This document shows positions 26,579 through 35,349 of a DNA stretch of 64,000 nucleotides, in pieces (positions within the stretch are counted from its first letter, which is position 1; every line of letters begins with the position of its first letter). Location of the stretch: positions 1 through 64,000 of the forward strand of contig JAUIBR010000012.1 in the NCBI GenBank assembly GCA_030427705.1, given 5' to 3'. Below the pieces are notes generated by a model that saw only the letters and a program-made list of their open reading frames with translations, was not told the origin of the DNA and did no database searches. The position numbers were made by a program, and so were the translations under genes. This stretch comes from a bacterium (lineage in GTDB: Bacteria > Myxococcota_A > Bradymonadia > Bradymonadales > Bradymonadaceae).

Positions 26579-27315
26579 AACTTAAGTTCAAACTCTGGCC
26601 AACCATTTTCACTACGATTGGCCTGGCACTCCTACTGGCTTTGGGTACATGGCAAGGGTCTCGCTTTCTGGAAAAGAAAGAGATGGAGACCGCCCGTGAT
26701 GCCCAAACGGCCAAACCCGTGTTGGCGGCAACATCGTTTGCGCAGTTGCAGGACGCCGAATATCGACGTGTTGAACTCACGGCTGGCGAGCTCAAGCCTG
26801 AGTGGATCCACTTCGTGAAGTATCGCCATCATGATTCTAAACCCGGTGCATGGGTGGTCGTTCCGATCGTCATCGGTGATGAAGCGCTCCTCTTCAATTT
26901 GGGATTCCTCCCCGTCAAGGACGCACAGAAGGTCACGGCCGAGGAAGTTGCGCAACAACTGGACTACAGCGTGTTTCAGCCGCCCTTCACAGGCTTGCTC
27001 GTCCCTGTCGATAAGCCGGTTCCCGACCTTGAAACCGTAAAATCCCTGGGTAAGGACCCAAGCTATATCGAGTGGCGAAGTCTCGACCTCGATGGGATGT
27101 ATGGCGCCATGCCGTACAAGGGGATGACGCGCAAGGTGCTGGTTCGAGACAGCGAAGGTCAGGCGCTACCGATCGGCGGCTACGAGCACGTTACACAGCC
27201 GTACATGACGTCTGAGCGGCATTTGGGCTACTCGATGACATGGTACTTGATGGCAGTGGGTCTGCTGGCCTTGTTTCTGGCCGCTTCGGCGGGCGTATTG
27301 GGACGTCGCGGTTAG
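26575..27315 (+). CDS. SURF1-family oxidase assembly protein
   Basis: 246 residues, GTG start overlapping the previous stop. Two membrane spans, one at each end ([20 protein letters not shown] and [20 protein letters not shown]), flank a periplasmic domain; this hairpin layout with GTWQ at the first span is typical for SURF1/Shy1, which helps heme a insertion into subunit I. Its TAG stop overlaps the stop of cysNC on the other strand (TTAG, 27312-27315). Confidence 0.9.
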   Translation: MKLKFKLWPTIFTTIGLALLLALGTWQGSRFLEKKEMETARDAQTAKPVLAATSFAQLQDAEYRRVELTAGELKPEWIHFVKYRHHDSKPGAWVVVPIVIGDEALLFNLGFLPVKDAQKVTAEEVAQQLDYSVFQPPFTGLLVPVDKPVPDLETVKSLGKDPSYIEWRSLDLDGMYGAMPYKGMTRKVLVRDSEGQALPIGGYEHVTQPYMTSERHLGYSMTWYLMAVGLLALFLAASAGVLGRRG

Positions 27316-29072
27316 AGATTTCCAGCGACGACGCTCCATTCCCTACGAATCTCGGGGAGCAGTTTCTCCAGCAAGATTCCGAGCGTTTCTTTGACCGGAA
27401 TCTTGTCGGTGGGCACTGTGACAAACGTGGATGGTGGAAGCTCAAACCCTTCCACGCTGCGATGCGTGCGACTCGCGCACACGTCCGCGGGCGCAGAGAG
27501 CGCAACCTCGAACACGCGGCCAAACAACGTTGTCTCGATGAATCCGAGGTCTTCGTTGGAGTCGACATCCAAGATCGCAACATGGCCAGCGCGCGTCAGC
27601 GCAGCCACGACGTCTGGCAATGAGCCGGCCTGTACATCCGCCTCTTGAACCACGACCGCCTGGATTCCGCGGTTAAACAGTTCGCGGTCTAGCGCTCGCG
27701 CGATCGTCGTGCGACCGGCTCCAGGACGTCCGTGGAGTCTCACAACGCCCGAGATGTGACCATTGCGCAGTTGCCGTTCCTGCGGCTGCACGATGCGATC
27801 TGCGGCCTTCTCGGCGTCTTCAGCAACCAATGGCAGTGGCTCGATGACAATTCCGCCTCCGGAAACGTCGTAGCCATCAACCAGGACGAACCGCCCTAGT
27901 GTTTCGATGTCCGAGTGAACATCCAGCGCGACCGGACGACGGGTCTCCAAAATCAATTCAGCGACATCGTCCTTGTTGACGAACGTTCCGGCCTCCATAT
28001 CCAACGAGGATGCGTCGATCACGCGTTCGATCACGCCCACCTTGCAGTCGACTTCCTGTGTCGCCAACTTGAGGCGGTAGTTTCGCCCCTCTTCCAGTGG
28101 TCGTGCCCCCATCCAGAAGACATTGGCGCGAAACCGGTTGGTGACCGGAGGCTGCTGTTCCTTGTGGACGGCGACGTGACCACGCTCCACGAAGATCTGG
28201 TCCGTGAGGGTAATCCCCACGGACTCACCAGCTTCGGCGGAGTCTTGCGATGGTGCGGCCCAGCGCTCGATACTCTTGATCGTCCCGACTTTGCGGTCCG
28301 GTAGAAACACAAGGTCGTCTCCGACCTTCAGACTTCCGGCTTCGATTCGGCCAGCCAAGATACGGCGTTCATCGAATCGGTAGATGTCTTGGATCGGCAA
28401 CCGAAGTGGCAGGTCATTGAGCGGCGCGATCGCCTCAAAACTGTCCAGCGCCTCAACGATCGTTGAGCCCTCGTACCAAGGCGTGTTTGCGCTCTTCGAA
28501 GCTATATTGTCGCCTTCGCGCGCTGAGATCGGAATGAACTCTCGAGGCTCCAGACCAATCTGCCCAAGGAACTCGCGGTACTCGGACTCAATCTCGTCAA
28601 ACACCGTCTGGCTATGGTCGACCAGGTCCATCTTGTTCACGATGACGGTGACCTGCTTAATACCCAACAAGCTCAACAGGTACCCGTGACGTCGGCTCTG
28701 CTCCTGAACGCCCTCGTTCGCGGCAATCAATAGAAGCGCCGCTTCTGCACTAGCCGCACCCGTAATCATGTTCTTTAAGAACTCACGGTGACCAGGCGCG
28801 TCGATGATGACGTACGGACGTTTGTCGGTATTGAACCAGATCTGGGAGGTATCGATCGTGATGTTCTGGTCACGCTCGGCCTGCAGCGCGTCCATCAAGA
28901 ACGCCCATTCGAACGGCACGCCGCGACGTTCGCACTGTGCTTCTATCTGCTCTTTCTTGCCGTCTGGGAGCGAGCCAGTGTCGTGAAACAAACGCCCTAC
29001 GAGCGTAGACTTCCCGTGGTCCACATGGCCTACGATGACCACGCGAAACGGCTTCAAATCTTGATGACTCAT
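27312..29072 (-). CDS. cysN: Sulfate adenylyltransferase subunit 1 fused to a degenerate APS-kinase-like domain
   Basis: 586 residues from ATG 29072. Residues 1-425 are CysN: GTPase G1 GHVDHGKST (15-23), DAPGH, NKMD and EF-Tu-like beta-barrel domains; with CysD it makes APS from sulfate and ATP, driven by GTP. Residues about 440-586 resemble APS kinase (CysC), but the Walker A reads GRPGAGRTT, with arginine (R454, codon 27711-27713) in place of the invariant lysine, and the rest is poorly conserved. As the reductase here is of APS type, the kinase may be unnecessary. Loss of activity is inferred, not shown. Confidence 0.9.
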   Translation of the reverse strand: MSHQDLKPFRVVIVGHVDHGKSTLVGRLFHDTGSLPDGKKEQIEAQCERRGVPFEWAFLMDALQAERDQNITIDTSQIWFNTDKRPYVIIDAPGHREFLKNMITGAASAEAALLLIAANEGVQEQSRRHGYLLSLLGIKQVTVIVNKMDLVDHSQTVFDEIESEYREFLGQIGLEPREFIPISAREGDNIASKSANTPWYEGSTIVEALDSFEAIAPLNDLPLRLPIQDIYRFDERRILAGRIEAGSLKVGDDLVFLPDRKVGTIKSIERWAAPSQDSAEAGESVGITLTDQIFVERGHVAVHKEQQPPVTNRFRANVFWMGARPLEEGRNYRLKLATQEVDCKVGVIERVIDASSLDMEAGTFVNKDDVAELILETRRPVALDVHSDIETLGRFVLVDGYDVSGGGIVIEPLPLVAEDAEKAADRIVQPQERQLRNGHISGVVRLHGRPGAGRTTIARALDRELFNRGIQAVVVQEADVQAGSLPDVVAALTRAGHVAILDVDSNEDLGFIETTLFGRVFEVALSAPADVCASRTHRSVEGFELPPSTFVTVPTDKIPVKETLGILLEKLLPEIRREWSVVAGNL

Positions 29073-29079
29073 GGGATTC

Positions 29080-30003
29080 TCACATGTAGCCGGATGCGCG
29101 CAGACGCTCGAAAGCGTCCTCAGCTTCCTGGTCTTGCGCGCGCGTGCTGCGCTCGGCGACATTGGTGTTTCGTAATTCTTCGATGATTTCTGGAACCGTC
29201 ACTGCATTGCTCTGCACACCCGAGGTGCACGGCGCGCAGCCCAGCGAGCGGTAGCGTGTGCCTTCGTCGCCAAAATACAGACTCGTAATCGGGATCTGCT
29301 CGCGGTCGATGTACTCCCAGATATTCAGCTCGGTCCAATGCAGCAGCGGGTGAATGCGAAGGTGCGTTCCCGGCTCGAAATCGGTCTTGAACTGGTCCCA
29401 AAGCTCGGGCGGCTGGTCTCGGAAGTTCCACTCAAACGTCTTCGTGCGCGGCGAGAAATAGCGCTCTTTTGCGCGCGTTCCCTCTTCGTCGCGGCGGATA
29501 CCCAGAATCACGGCCTCAAAGTTGTTATCTTCGATGACCTGTTGCAGACCATCGCGCTTCAGAAACGTACAGCACTCAATCCGCGATGCAGTCCCTTGCG
29601 GAAACGTCGTCCCCGCCTCAAGCGCCGCCTTGTTCTGACCCACAACCAGGTCCAAACCCCATTGGTCTGCAACGCGGTCGCGAAACGCGATCATTTCGGG
29701 AATCTTGTAGTTCGTATCCACGTGAACACACGGGATCGGAACGTGACCAAAAAACGCCTTACGAGCCAGCCACAACAACACCGAAGAGTCCTTACCAATA
29801 CTCCACAACATCGCCAGATTGCTGAACTTGTTGAAAGCCTCGCGCAGGATGAAGATCGACTGATTCTCGAGCTCGTCCAGGTGGCTGTAGTCGGGCATTG
29901 CATCCCGCGGCGAATACCGCGCGCCCTCTAGCAATCCATCCACCAGGCGTTTATGGCGCTCGATCGGGCGCCCGATTTCGGTTTCCATCGCTCCGCTAGC
30001 CAT
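29080..30003 (-). CDS. cysD: Sulfate adenylyltransferase subunit 2
   Basis: 307 residues from ATG 30003 with RBS AAGGAG. ATP-PP-loop enzyme: [17 protein letters not shown] is the PP-loop, then [26 protein letters not shown] and FRDQPPELW, all typical CysD. It forms the catalytic subunit of ATP sulfurylase with CysN, whose gene begins 7 bases after the cysD stop. The C-terminal [17 protein letters not shown] helix is also typical. Confidence 0.95.
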   Translation of the reverse strand: MASGAMETEIGRPIERHKRLVDGLLEGARYSPRDAMPDYSHLDELENQSIFILREAFNKFSNLAMLWSIGKDSSVLLWLARKAFFGHVPIPCVHVDTNYKIPEMIAFRDRVADQWGLDLVVGQNKAALEAGTTFPQGTASRIECCTFLKRDGLQQVIEDNNFEAVILGIRRDEEGTRAKERYFSPRTKTFEWNFRDQPPELWDQFKTDFEPGTHLRIHPLLHWTELNIWEYIDREQIPITSLYFGDEGTRYRSLGCAPCTSGVQSNAVTVPEIIEELRNTNVAERSTRAQDQEAEDAFERLRASGYM

Positions 30004-30005
30004 CG

Positions 30006-30749
30006 TTACTCCTTTCCGTGCAAACCACACTCTTTCGAGTCCGGCTGCTCCCACCACCATCGCCCCGCGCGTTCGTCCTCTCCGGACTTTACAGGGCGAG
30101 TACAAGGCTCACACCCAATGGATGGAAAGCCCCTGTCGTGCAGCGGGTTATACGGCAAATCATTGTCGCGGATGTAATCCCAAACGTCATTCGCAGACCA
30201 GTCTGCGATAGGATTCAGTTTGGCCAATCCGCCGTTCATCATATCGAATTCAATCTTATCAATGCTGGTCCGGGTGACGTTTTGATCACGTCGCAATCCG
30301 GTGACCCACGCATCTAATGGACCTAAGGCCCGCTTCAACGGTTCAAGCTTCCGAATGCCGCAACATTCCTTGCGATCCTCGATGCTGTTCCGAAAGCTAT
30401 ACATCCCCTTCTCGTTGACCAAAGCCTCAACGCTTTCGGACAGTGGGAAGAAGACTTTCACTGCGACCCCAAAGTGGTTTCGGACGTTCTCGACCGTCTG
30501 CAGGGTTTGTGGGTGCAGACGACCAGTATCCAATGTGAAGACTTTCACATTTTCTGGCCCAATCGCCGTTGCAGCCAGGCTGATAAGCGCGATGTCTTCG
30601 GCGCCCATGCTCGACGCGATGGACCAAGAACCGAAGCGAGCGTGGATCCACTGGAAGAGCTCAGTCGCACCGTACTCATTGAGTTCCGGCTTGAGTGCTG
30701 AGATGTCGGCCAATGAGAGGCGCATTTCTGTCCTTGGTTCCGCGCTCAT
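30006..30749 (-). CDS. cysH: Assimilatory adenylyl-sulfate (APS) reductase, thioredoxin-dependent
   Basis: 247 residues. PAPS/APS reductase fold with [22 protein letters not shown] and [12 protein letters not shown], plus the two cysteine pairs ECCGIRK and GCEPCTR that bind a 4Fe-4S cluster and mark the APS-using type. The catalytic C-terminal cysteine is in KECGLHGKE at the very end. It reduces APS to sulfite. The start overlaps the PQ-loop gene by 4 nt (ATGA); cysD follows within 3 bases. Confidence 0.94.
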   Translation of the reverse strand: MSAEPRTEMRLSLADISALKPELNEYGATELFQWIHARFGSWSIASSMGAEDIALISLAATAIGPENVKVFTLDTGRLHPQTLQTVENVRNHFGVAVKVFFPLSESVEALVNEKGMYSFRNSIEDRKECCGIRKLEPLKRALGPLDAWVTGLRRDQNVTRTSIDKIEFDMMNGGLAKLNPIADWSANDVWDYIRDNDLPYNPLHDRGFPSIGCEPCTRPVKSGEDERAGRWWWEQPDSKECGLHGKE

Positions 30750-31081
30750 CCGCTCACCTTCAGGGCAAGCGAACTGTCAGGGTTGCGCGCGGGAGAGCGC
30801 CACATGTGCTTTCCCCAGCGATACCAAAGTACCTGTCCTAGTAACGTTGAGCGAAGCACAATTCCGACCATAAATCCGACAACAAACACGCCTTCGCCCA
30901 GGTGCAGGGCGTAGCAGAACGCGAGCAAGCGTCCCAAGACGTTCAATCCGGGAAATAGCAGGCTAATGTCCTCAGCCTCTTTCAAGCGCCAAAGTCGGAC
31001 AATCTGCGGCACATACGAAGCCTCGATGCACCAGATTCCTAGCGCTCCAACCAAGGCCCATAATGTGAAGTCAAACTGCAT
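30746..31081 (-). CDS. Small PQ-loop/LAB_N-like membrane protein heading the cys operon
   Basis: 111 residues, about three to four spans. It has a PQ-loop style motif (YVPQIVRLWRLKEAEDISL) followed by FPGLNVLGRLLAFCYALHLG, the pattern shared by SemiSWEET-like proteins and the N-terminal domain family of lipid-A-disaccharide synthase. It is the first gene after the 29-bp putative operator and is coupled to cysH by ATGA, so a role in sulfur-compound transport is possible but is only inferred. It is not LpxB itself, as the catalytic domain is absent. Confidence 0.75.
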   Translation of the reverse strand: MQFDFTLWALVGALGIWCIEASYVPQIVRLWRLKEAEDISLLFPGLNVLGRLLAFCYALHLGEGVFVVGFMVGIVLRSTLLGQVLWYRWGKHMWRSPARNPDSSLALKVSG

Positions 31082-31120
31082 CGTACCTACACCTCTCCTG
31101 TGTACGACGCTGAAGCTAGA

Positions 31121-31149
31121 GATTAATTCATACTAAGTCAATAGGAATT
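31121..31149 (-). promoter_or_regulatory. 29-bp operator-like element upstream of the cysHDN operon (copy 1)
   Basis: Identical over 29 bases to 42970-42998. On the minus strand it contains ATTCCTA then TTGACT then AGTATGAAT, an imperfect inverted repeat with ATTC.TA arms reminiscent of Rrf2/CymR-type sites. It lies 40 bp before the PQ-loop gene start, and its TTGACT could be the -35 hexamer. Confidence 0.65.
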
Positions 31150-31173
31150 GACTGGTATACAGTATCCGGTAGC

Positions 31174-31208
31174 CAGTACTCGGTACTCGATAGGACTTCC
31201 GAGTACTG
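31174..31208 (-). terminator. 10-bp perfect stem-loop between radA and the cys operon
   Basis: CAGTACTCGG (31174-31183) pairs exactly with CCGAGTACTG (31199-31208) around a 15-nt loop. It lies 37 bases after the radA stop, where a terminator is expected, but no T-run follows, so it may act as a Rho-assisted or processing hairpin. Confidence 0.45.
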
Positions 31209-31209
31209 A

Positions 31210-31247
31210 AAACCGAAAACCGATTACCGATTACCGATTACCAATTA
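31210..31247. repeat. Heptamer tandem repeat at the 3' end of radA
   Basis: About five copies of a 7-bp unit, variants of AAACCGA and TTACCGA, run into the radA stop codon (31245-31247). The repeat is mostly noncoding and could change length by slippage. Confidence 0.6.
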
Positions 31248-32621
31248 CTTGCTGATGATGAGTTCCGAAATGGCGGTTTGGATTGAACCGACTCGGGCGA
31301 GCTCTAGTGCCGCATCGATGCTCTTCTGGCGAGCGGGGACCATGCAACGGTCAAATCCCAGGGAGGCGACTTCCCCCAACCGAGTATTCGCTTGAGACAC
31401 GCTCCGGATCTCTCCAGTCAGGCCAAGCTCACCGAAAACCGCCATGCTGGGTGGGAGCGGTTTTTCGCGAACGCTGGAAACGATCGCAGCGGCAACCGCG
31501 AGGTCTGCCGCGGGTTCGCTGACGCGCACACCTCCGGTAACATTGACGAAGACGTCCATGCCATCGATTTGAACACCCGCGTGTTTCTCCAGAATGTTGA
31601 GAACGAGGATGACGCGATTTGAATCCAATCCCACAGCCGTCACACGTGAGGGTCCGTACTTCGTCGGACTCGCGAGGGCTTGAATCTCAACCAGCAGAGG
31701 TCGTGTACCTTCGATGAGCGGAAACACGACGCTTCCGGGTGCACCAACGGCGCGTTCCTCCAAGAACGCTGCGCTCGGATTGGGAACTTCTATCAGGCCC
31801 TCAGATTGCATCTCGAAGACGCCTAGCTCGTTTGTCGAACCAAATCGGTTCTTAACGGCACGCAAGACCCGATATGAGTGCCCGCTCTGAGTCTCGAAGT
31901 ACAAAACGGTATCGACGATATGCTCAAGGACCTTCGGACCCGCAATCGCGCCCTCTTTGGTCACGTGACCCACGAGGATCATCGGCAGGCCGACGCCTTT
32001 TGCGATCTGAGTCAGCGCAGATGTGACCTCGCGCAATTGCGCGACGCTTCCGGGTGCCGAGGTCAGTCGCTCGGTCGAAAGGGTCTGCAGCGAGTCGATG
32101 ATGGCGAGGTCTGGCTTCTCTTCCCGGAGCACCTTTTCGGCACGCTCCATACTGGTTTCGGAAACAACAAAAACGTTGTCCATGCCCACGCCAAGCCTTG
32201 ATGCACGCATCCGAATCTGGCTTAGGCTCTCCTCGCCAGACATGTAGAGCACCTTCTTGTTGTGCTCACTAAAGATGCCCGCGACTTGCAGCGCGAGGGT
32301 CGACTTTCCGATGCCAGGATCGCCGCCCAGCATCACCACACCGCCGGAGACGAAGCCTCCGCCAAGCACGCGGTCGAGCTCCGCAATCCCAGTCTCGAAC
32401 CGAGCTTTGGCGTCCTCTTCAACATCTAAAAGTCGGTGAACTTTGCCAGATCCGGCGCCATAGCCCTTTCGGACAGCGGCTGCGGCTTTGCCCTTGGGTT
32501 CGGGCTCGCGCACTTCCTCGACAAACGAGTTCCAGCCGCCACATTGCGGGCATTTGCCCAGCCATTTGGCGGACTCATGCGCGCATTGCTGACAGACGAA
32601 GACGGCTTTTGCTTTCGCCAT
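31245..32621 (-). CDS. radA: DNA repair protein RadA (Sms)
   Basis: 458 residues. N-terminal C4 zinc finger (C10, C13, C24, C27), RecA-like ATPase with Walker A GGDPGIGKSTLA, the RadA-specific KNRFGSTNELGVF motif, and a C-terminal Lon-protease-like domain. It is a DnaB-like helicase for branch migration in recombination repair. The start codon shares one base with the stop of the OmpA-family gene upstream (TAATG). All family motifs are intact. Confidence 0.96.
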   Translation of the reverse strand: MAKAKAVFVCQQCAHESAKWLGKCPQCGGWNSFVEEVREPEPKGKAAAAVRKGYGAGSGKVHRLLDVEEDAKARFETGIAELDRVLGGGFVSGGVVMLGGDPGIGKSTLALQVAGIFSEHNKKVLYMSGEESLSQIRMRASRLGVGMDNVFVVSETSMERAEKVLREEKPDLAIIDSLQTLSTERLTSAPGSVAQLREVTSALTQIAKGVGLPMILVGHVTKEGAIAGPKVLEHIVDTVLYFETQSGHSYRVLRAVKNRFGSTNELGVFEMQSEGLIEVPNPSAAFLEERAVGAPGSVVFPLIEGTRPLLVEIQALASPTKYGPSRVTAVGLDSNRVILVLNILEKHAGVQIDGMDVFVNVTGGVRVSEPAADLAVAAAIVSSVREKPLPPSMAVFGELGLTGEIRSVSQANTRLGEVASLGFDRCMVPARQKSIDAALELARVGSIQTAISELIISK

Positions 32622-34741
32622 TATTCGCGGGTCTTGATTTGGAATTCGACGCGGCGGTTGATGCTGCGGTTGCGCTTCGAGGTGTTGGGCAGAATCGGTT
32701 TGGATTCGCCATAACCCTTCGCTTCCAAACGGTCGTTACCCACGCCCTGCTCAAGCAAGTAGAGGCGCACGGAATCCGCACGTTGCTGCGACAACTTCTG
32801 GTTGAAGTCGTCGGACCCGGCGTCATCTGTGTGGCCTTCAATCTCGACCAGTTTGATCTGTGGATTCTCGGCCAGCAGTGCGGCGACCTGGTCCAGAAGG
32901 CCGTAGGAGCGCTCCTGAATGTCCGCCTTGCCCTTCTTGAAGAAGACCTTCTGCTGAATCTCAATCTTGTCGTCGCGAAGTTTGACCAGCTTTTCTTTCG
33001 GCTCAGGCTTGAGGACAAGCTGCAGGTCGGTCGTGCTTTCCGAGCGGACTTCCGCGTCACGCCCTTTGGTCAGGTAACCTTCGCCGCTTGCGGCGACGGT
33101 GTAGGTACCTGCACGGACTTCAGACTTGAATCGACCGTCTTGTCCAGTCGTCACTGTGGCGTTCTCCTCACCGGAAATCTTAACGGTCATGTTTGGCAGC
33201 GGATTACCTTCGGAGTCTTCGACCATACCGGTCACCGTTCCCGACTTCGCCAGCGGCACAAGCGGAATGCTCAAGTCATGCTCGCCGGGTTCTTCTGGAA
33301 GCGTACGCTCAACCTCAACCGACTCGTAATCTGGGTGGCTGACCACCATCTTGACCTTTGAGCCCGGTGCAAATGGGTACGAACGGAAGTTTCCGTCAGC
33401 ATCCGTGGCTTGCGGTGTGTCGGTTCCCAATGGGTACGTGACGACTGCGTTGGCGATGCCAGCCTTCGATTGGTCGTCGATTACGCGACCGACGATGAAT
33501 GACTGCGGAGGCGTGCGATCGACTTCTTTCGTGACCTCTTTCGGCACGTATTCAATCTTGGTGCGTGGGTCGATGGTCCAAGTCACACCGAAGTTAACTT
33601 CGTATGGAAGCGTGACAGGCAGACCATTGGCGTCTTCGGACGTCAGGCCGATATTTGTGGCCAATTGAAGCCCGAGGTTTTCGATAGGTTCTCCGCGAAT
33701 ACCCAGACCCAGAACGTTCGGGAATGCTGCAAAGCCAGCATCGCTGACACAATCTAGCGCCGCCGTCTGACAAAGGTCACCCTCGGCATTTACGGGAATT
33801 CCAAGCGTCCATTCAAGGAATGGTGTGACGTACGGAAGTTGATAATCGAAGCCCAATCCAATCTGAACTTCGTCGTATGCAGAAATGCCATATGCGAAGC
33901 GCTCGACGCGAGTCGGCGCGATGTTTTCGGGAACCAAGCTTTCGCTCTGGTCGAATCGGTACCCAATGTTGAGGTGAATGTTCAGAAACACCTCTTCACC
34001 GGTCATTTCCGCAATATCCAACGAGGTCAGGAATCGTGGGCGAAGGCTCATTCCTTCAGGAGACAAGCCGGCTTCGCCGAAACTGGACGGGAAGAACAAT
34101 GACAAATCGCCGCCCAGGTACACACCTTGCGAGACTGGATACCAGCCCTTCAAGCCCAGCGTTAGGTCGCCAAGCGACAGCATCGCCTCGGGGCGGCCAA
34201 ATGTGTTGGTATTGCTGGACGCTCGGATACGGGCATTGAACGAGAAATAGTCGACCGGTGAACCTTCAAGAAGGACATCACCTGCGAACCATGTGTTTGT
34301 GTCATTGAAACGGATGACATCGCTTGCCGACGAGAACCACCCAAACAAACCAATGCGGTAGGTGTTGTCTCGACCACCCCAAGCTGCCGCGGTGTTCAGG
34401 TTACCGATGGAGCCTTCGGCGTTCGGCATTGGCCCAACGTGACGCTCTTCTTTTTCACGAGGATGGTTGTTTTCTTCAGGCTCACCCAGCGCTTCGCCGT
34501 CTGCGACCTCGCCTTCTTCGCCCTCTTCGTCCGCGACTTCATCCGGATCCGCCGCAGGTGAAGTTCCGTCGTCCATTGCTGGCTTCGGTTCCTCGACCTT
34601 TTCGGTAGGTTCGGTCTTGGTTGGAGCCGGTGGCTCGTCAAGCTCTTCAAGCCCCGGAAGCGCTTCCTGCGCGAGTGCGGGAGCAGAGACCAGAAGCGTG
34701 AGCACCAAAATGAAGAAATAGGTGAGCCGTGAACGTCTCAT
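32621..34741 (-). CDS. OmpA-family outer-membrane protein with carboxypeptidase-regulatory-like repeats
   Basis: 706 residues. Signal peptide to about residue 24 (SAPALAQ), an acidic Pro/Glu-rich segment to about 105, a beta-rich region of some 300 residues with alternating aromatic strands that could be a barrel, two CarboxypepD_reg-like beta-sandwich domains (FIVGRVIDDQSKAGIANAVV and VTGMVEDSEGNPLPNMTV), and a C-terminal OmpA domain from about 585 (IEIQQKVFFKKGKADI, EGHTDDAGSD, NRSINRRVEF) for peptidoglycan binding. Likely tethers the outer membrane to the wall. It overlaps radA by one base. Confidence 0.85.
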   Translation of the reverse strand: MRRSRLTYFFILVLTLLVSAPALAQEALPGLEELDEPPAPTKTEPTEKVEEPKPAMDDGTSPAADPDEVADEEGEEGEVADGEALGEPEENNHPREKEERHVGPMPNAEGSIGNLNTAAAWGGRDNTYRIGLFGWFSSASDVIRFNDTNTWFAGDVLLEGSPVDYFSFNARIRASSNTNTFGRPEAMLSLGDLTLGLKGWYPVSQGVYLGGDLSLFFPSSFGEAGLSPEGMSLRPRFLTSLDIAEMTGEEVFLNIHLNIGYRFDQSESLVPENIAPTRVERFAYGISAYDEVQIGLGFDYQLPYVTPFLEWTLGIPVNAEGDLCQTAALDCVSDAGFAAFPNVLGLGIRGEPIENLGLQLATNIGLTSEDANGLPVTLPYEVNFGVTWTIDPRTKIEYVPKEVTKEVDRTPPQSFIVGRVIDDQSKAGIANAVVTYPLGTDTPQATDADGNFRSYPFAPGSKVKMVVSHPDYESVEVERTLPEEPGEHDLSIPLVPLAKSGTVTGMVEDSEGNPLPNMTVKISGEENATVTTGQDGRFKSEVRAGTYTVAASGEGYLTKGRDAEVRSESTTDLQLVLKPEPKEKLVKLRDDKIEIQQKVFFKKGKADIQERSYGLLDQVAALLAENPQIKLVEIEGHTDDAGSDDFNQKLSQQRADSVRLYLLEQGVGNDRLEAKGYGESKPILPNTSKRNRSINRRVEFQIKTRE

Positions 34742-34837
34742 TTAGCTAAGCTCCATCAACCACTCATCAACAGCGGCATCAATAGTAAAATCGGGCCAAT
34801 CCGGCCTTTTCTGGGGCCCGTATTTGGTATGTCAGGA

Positions 34838-35278
34838 TCATATAGGTGTCAAGATTCCAGCAATCTCGAGCGCCAATCGAATCCCCCCGTAACTCAATAC
34901 AAAAAGCAGAACAGCGTACCAGAAGCGGTCGACCCAACGCGGGTTGCGCTCGAGCACGGGTATGTGCAGGCGCTTGCCGGTAAAAGCCTGAACTGCGTGG
35001 TAGGCCGCCGTCAGCCCAAATCCCAAAACGAAGGGGATCCCCAGCGGATGGAATTCCAGCGAACGCATAATGTCGCCGTGAACCGCGTGCGTGCAAGCTC
35101 TGGTCATGCCACAGCCAGGACAACTCAAACCGGTGAGCCAACGAAACGGACACTTGATGATGCCTTCCACAGGCGTGCCTGAACCGAGGACCAGAAATCC
35201 GACCATGGCCAAGAACATCAGCGCAATCAGCACTGATTTCTGTCTTGCCCCACGTTCAATCGGATTCCCTAAAAACAC
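34838..35278 (-). CDS. DUF2752 membrane protein
   Basis: About 146 residues from GTG 35278, chosen because AGGAG lies just upstream; a GTG at 35302 is also open. Family mark CPFRWLTGLSCPGCGMTRA, with the conserved CPxCGxTRA, and three to four membrane spans. The function of DUF2752 proteins is unknown. It lies between an ABC exporter and an OmpA-family gene on the same strand, with 95-bp noncoding gaps. Confidence 0.85.
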   Translation of the reverse strand: MFLGNPIERGARQKSVLIALMFLAMVGFLVLGSGTPVEGIIKCPFRWLTGLSCPGCGMTRACTHAVHGDIMRSLEFHPLGIPFVLGFGLTAAYHAVQAFTGKRLHIPVLERNPRWVDRFWYAVLLFVLSYGGIRLALEIAGILTPI

Positions 35279-35349
35279 CTGACTCCTCACATTGGCGGGC
35301 ACTGTACCAAGTTCTTGCGACCGATGCCTACTCGCGCGCGCTTGACGCT

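Noticed and set aside
31210-31247. Iteron-like origin of replication
   Set aside because: Units are only 7 bp, partly in the radA stop, with no rep or dnaA gene or DnaA boxes nearby.
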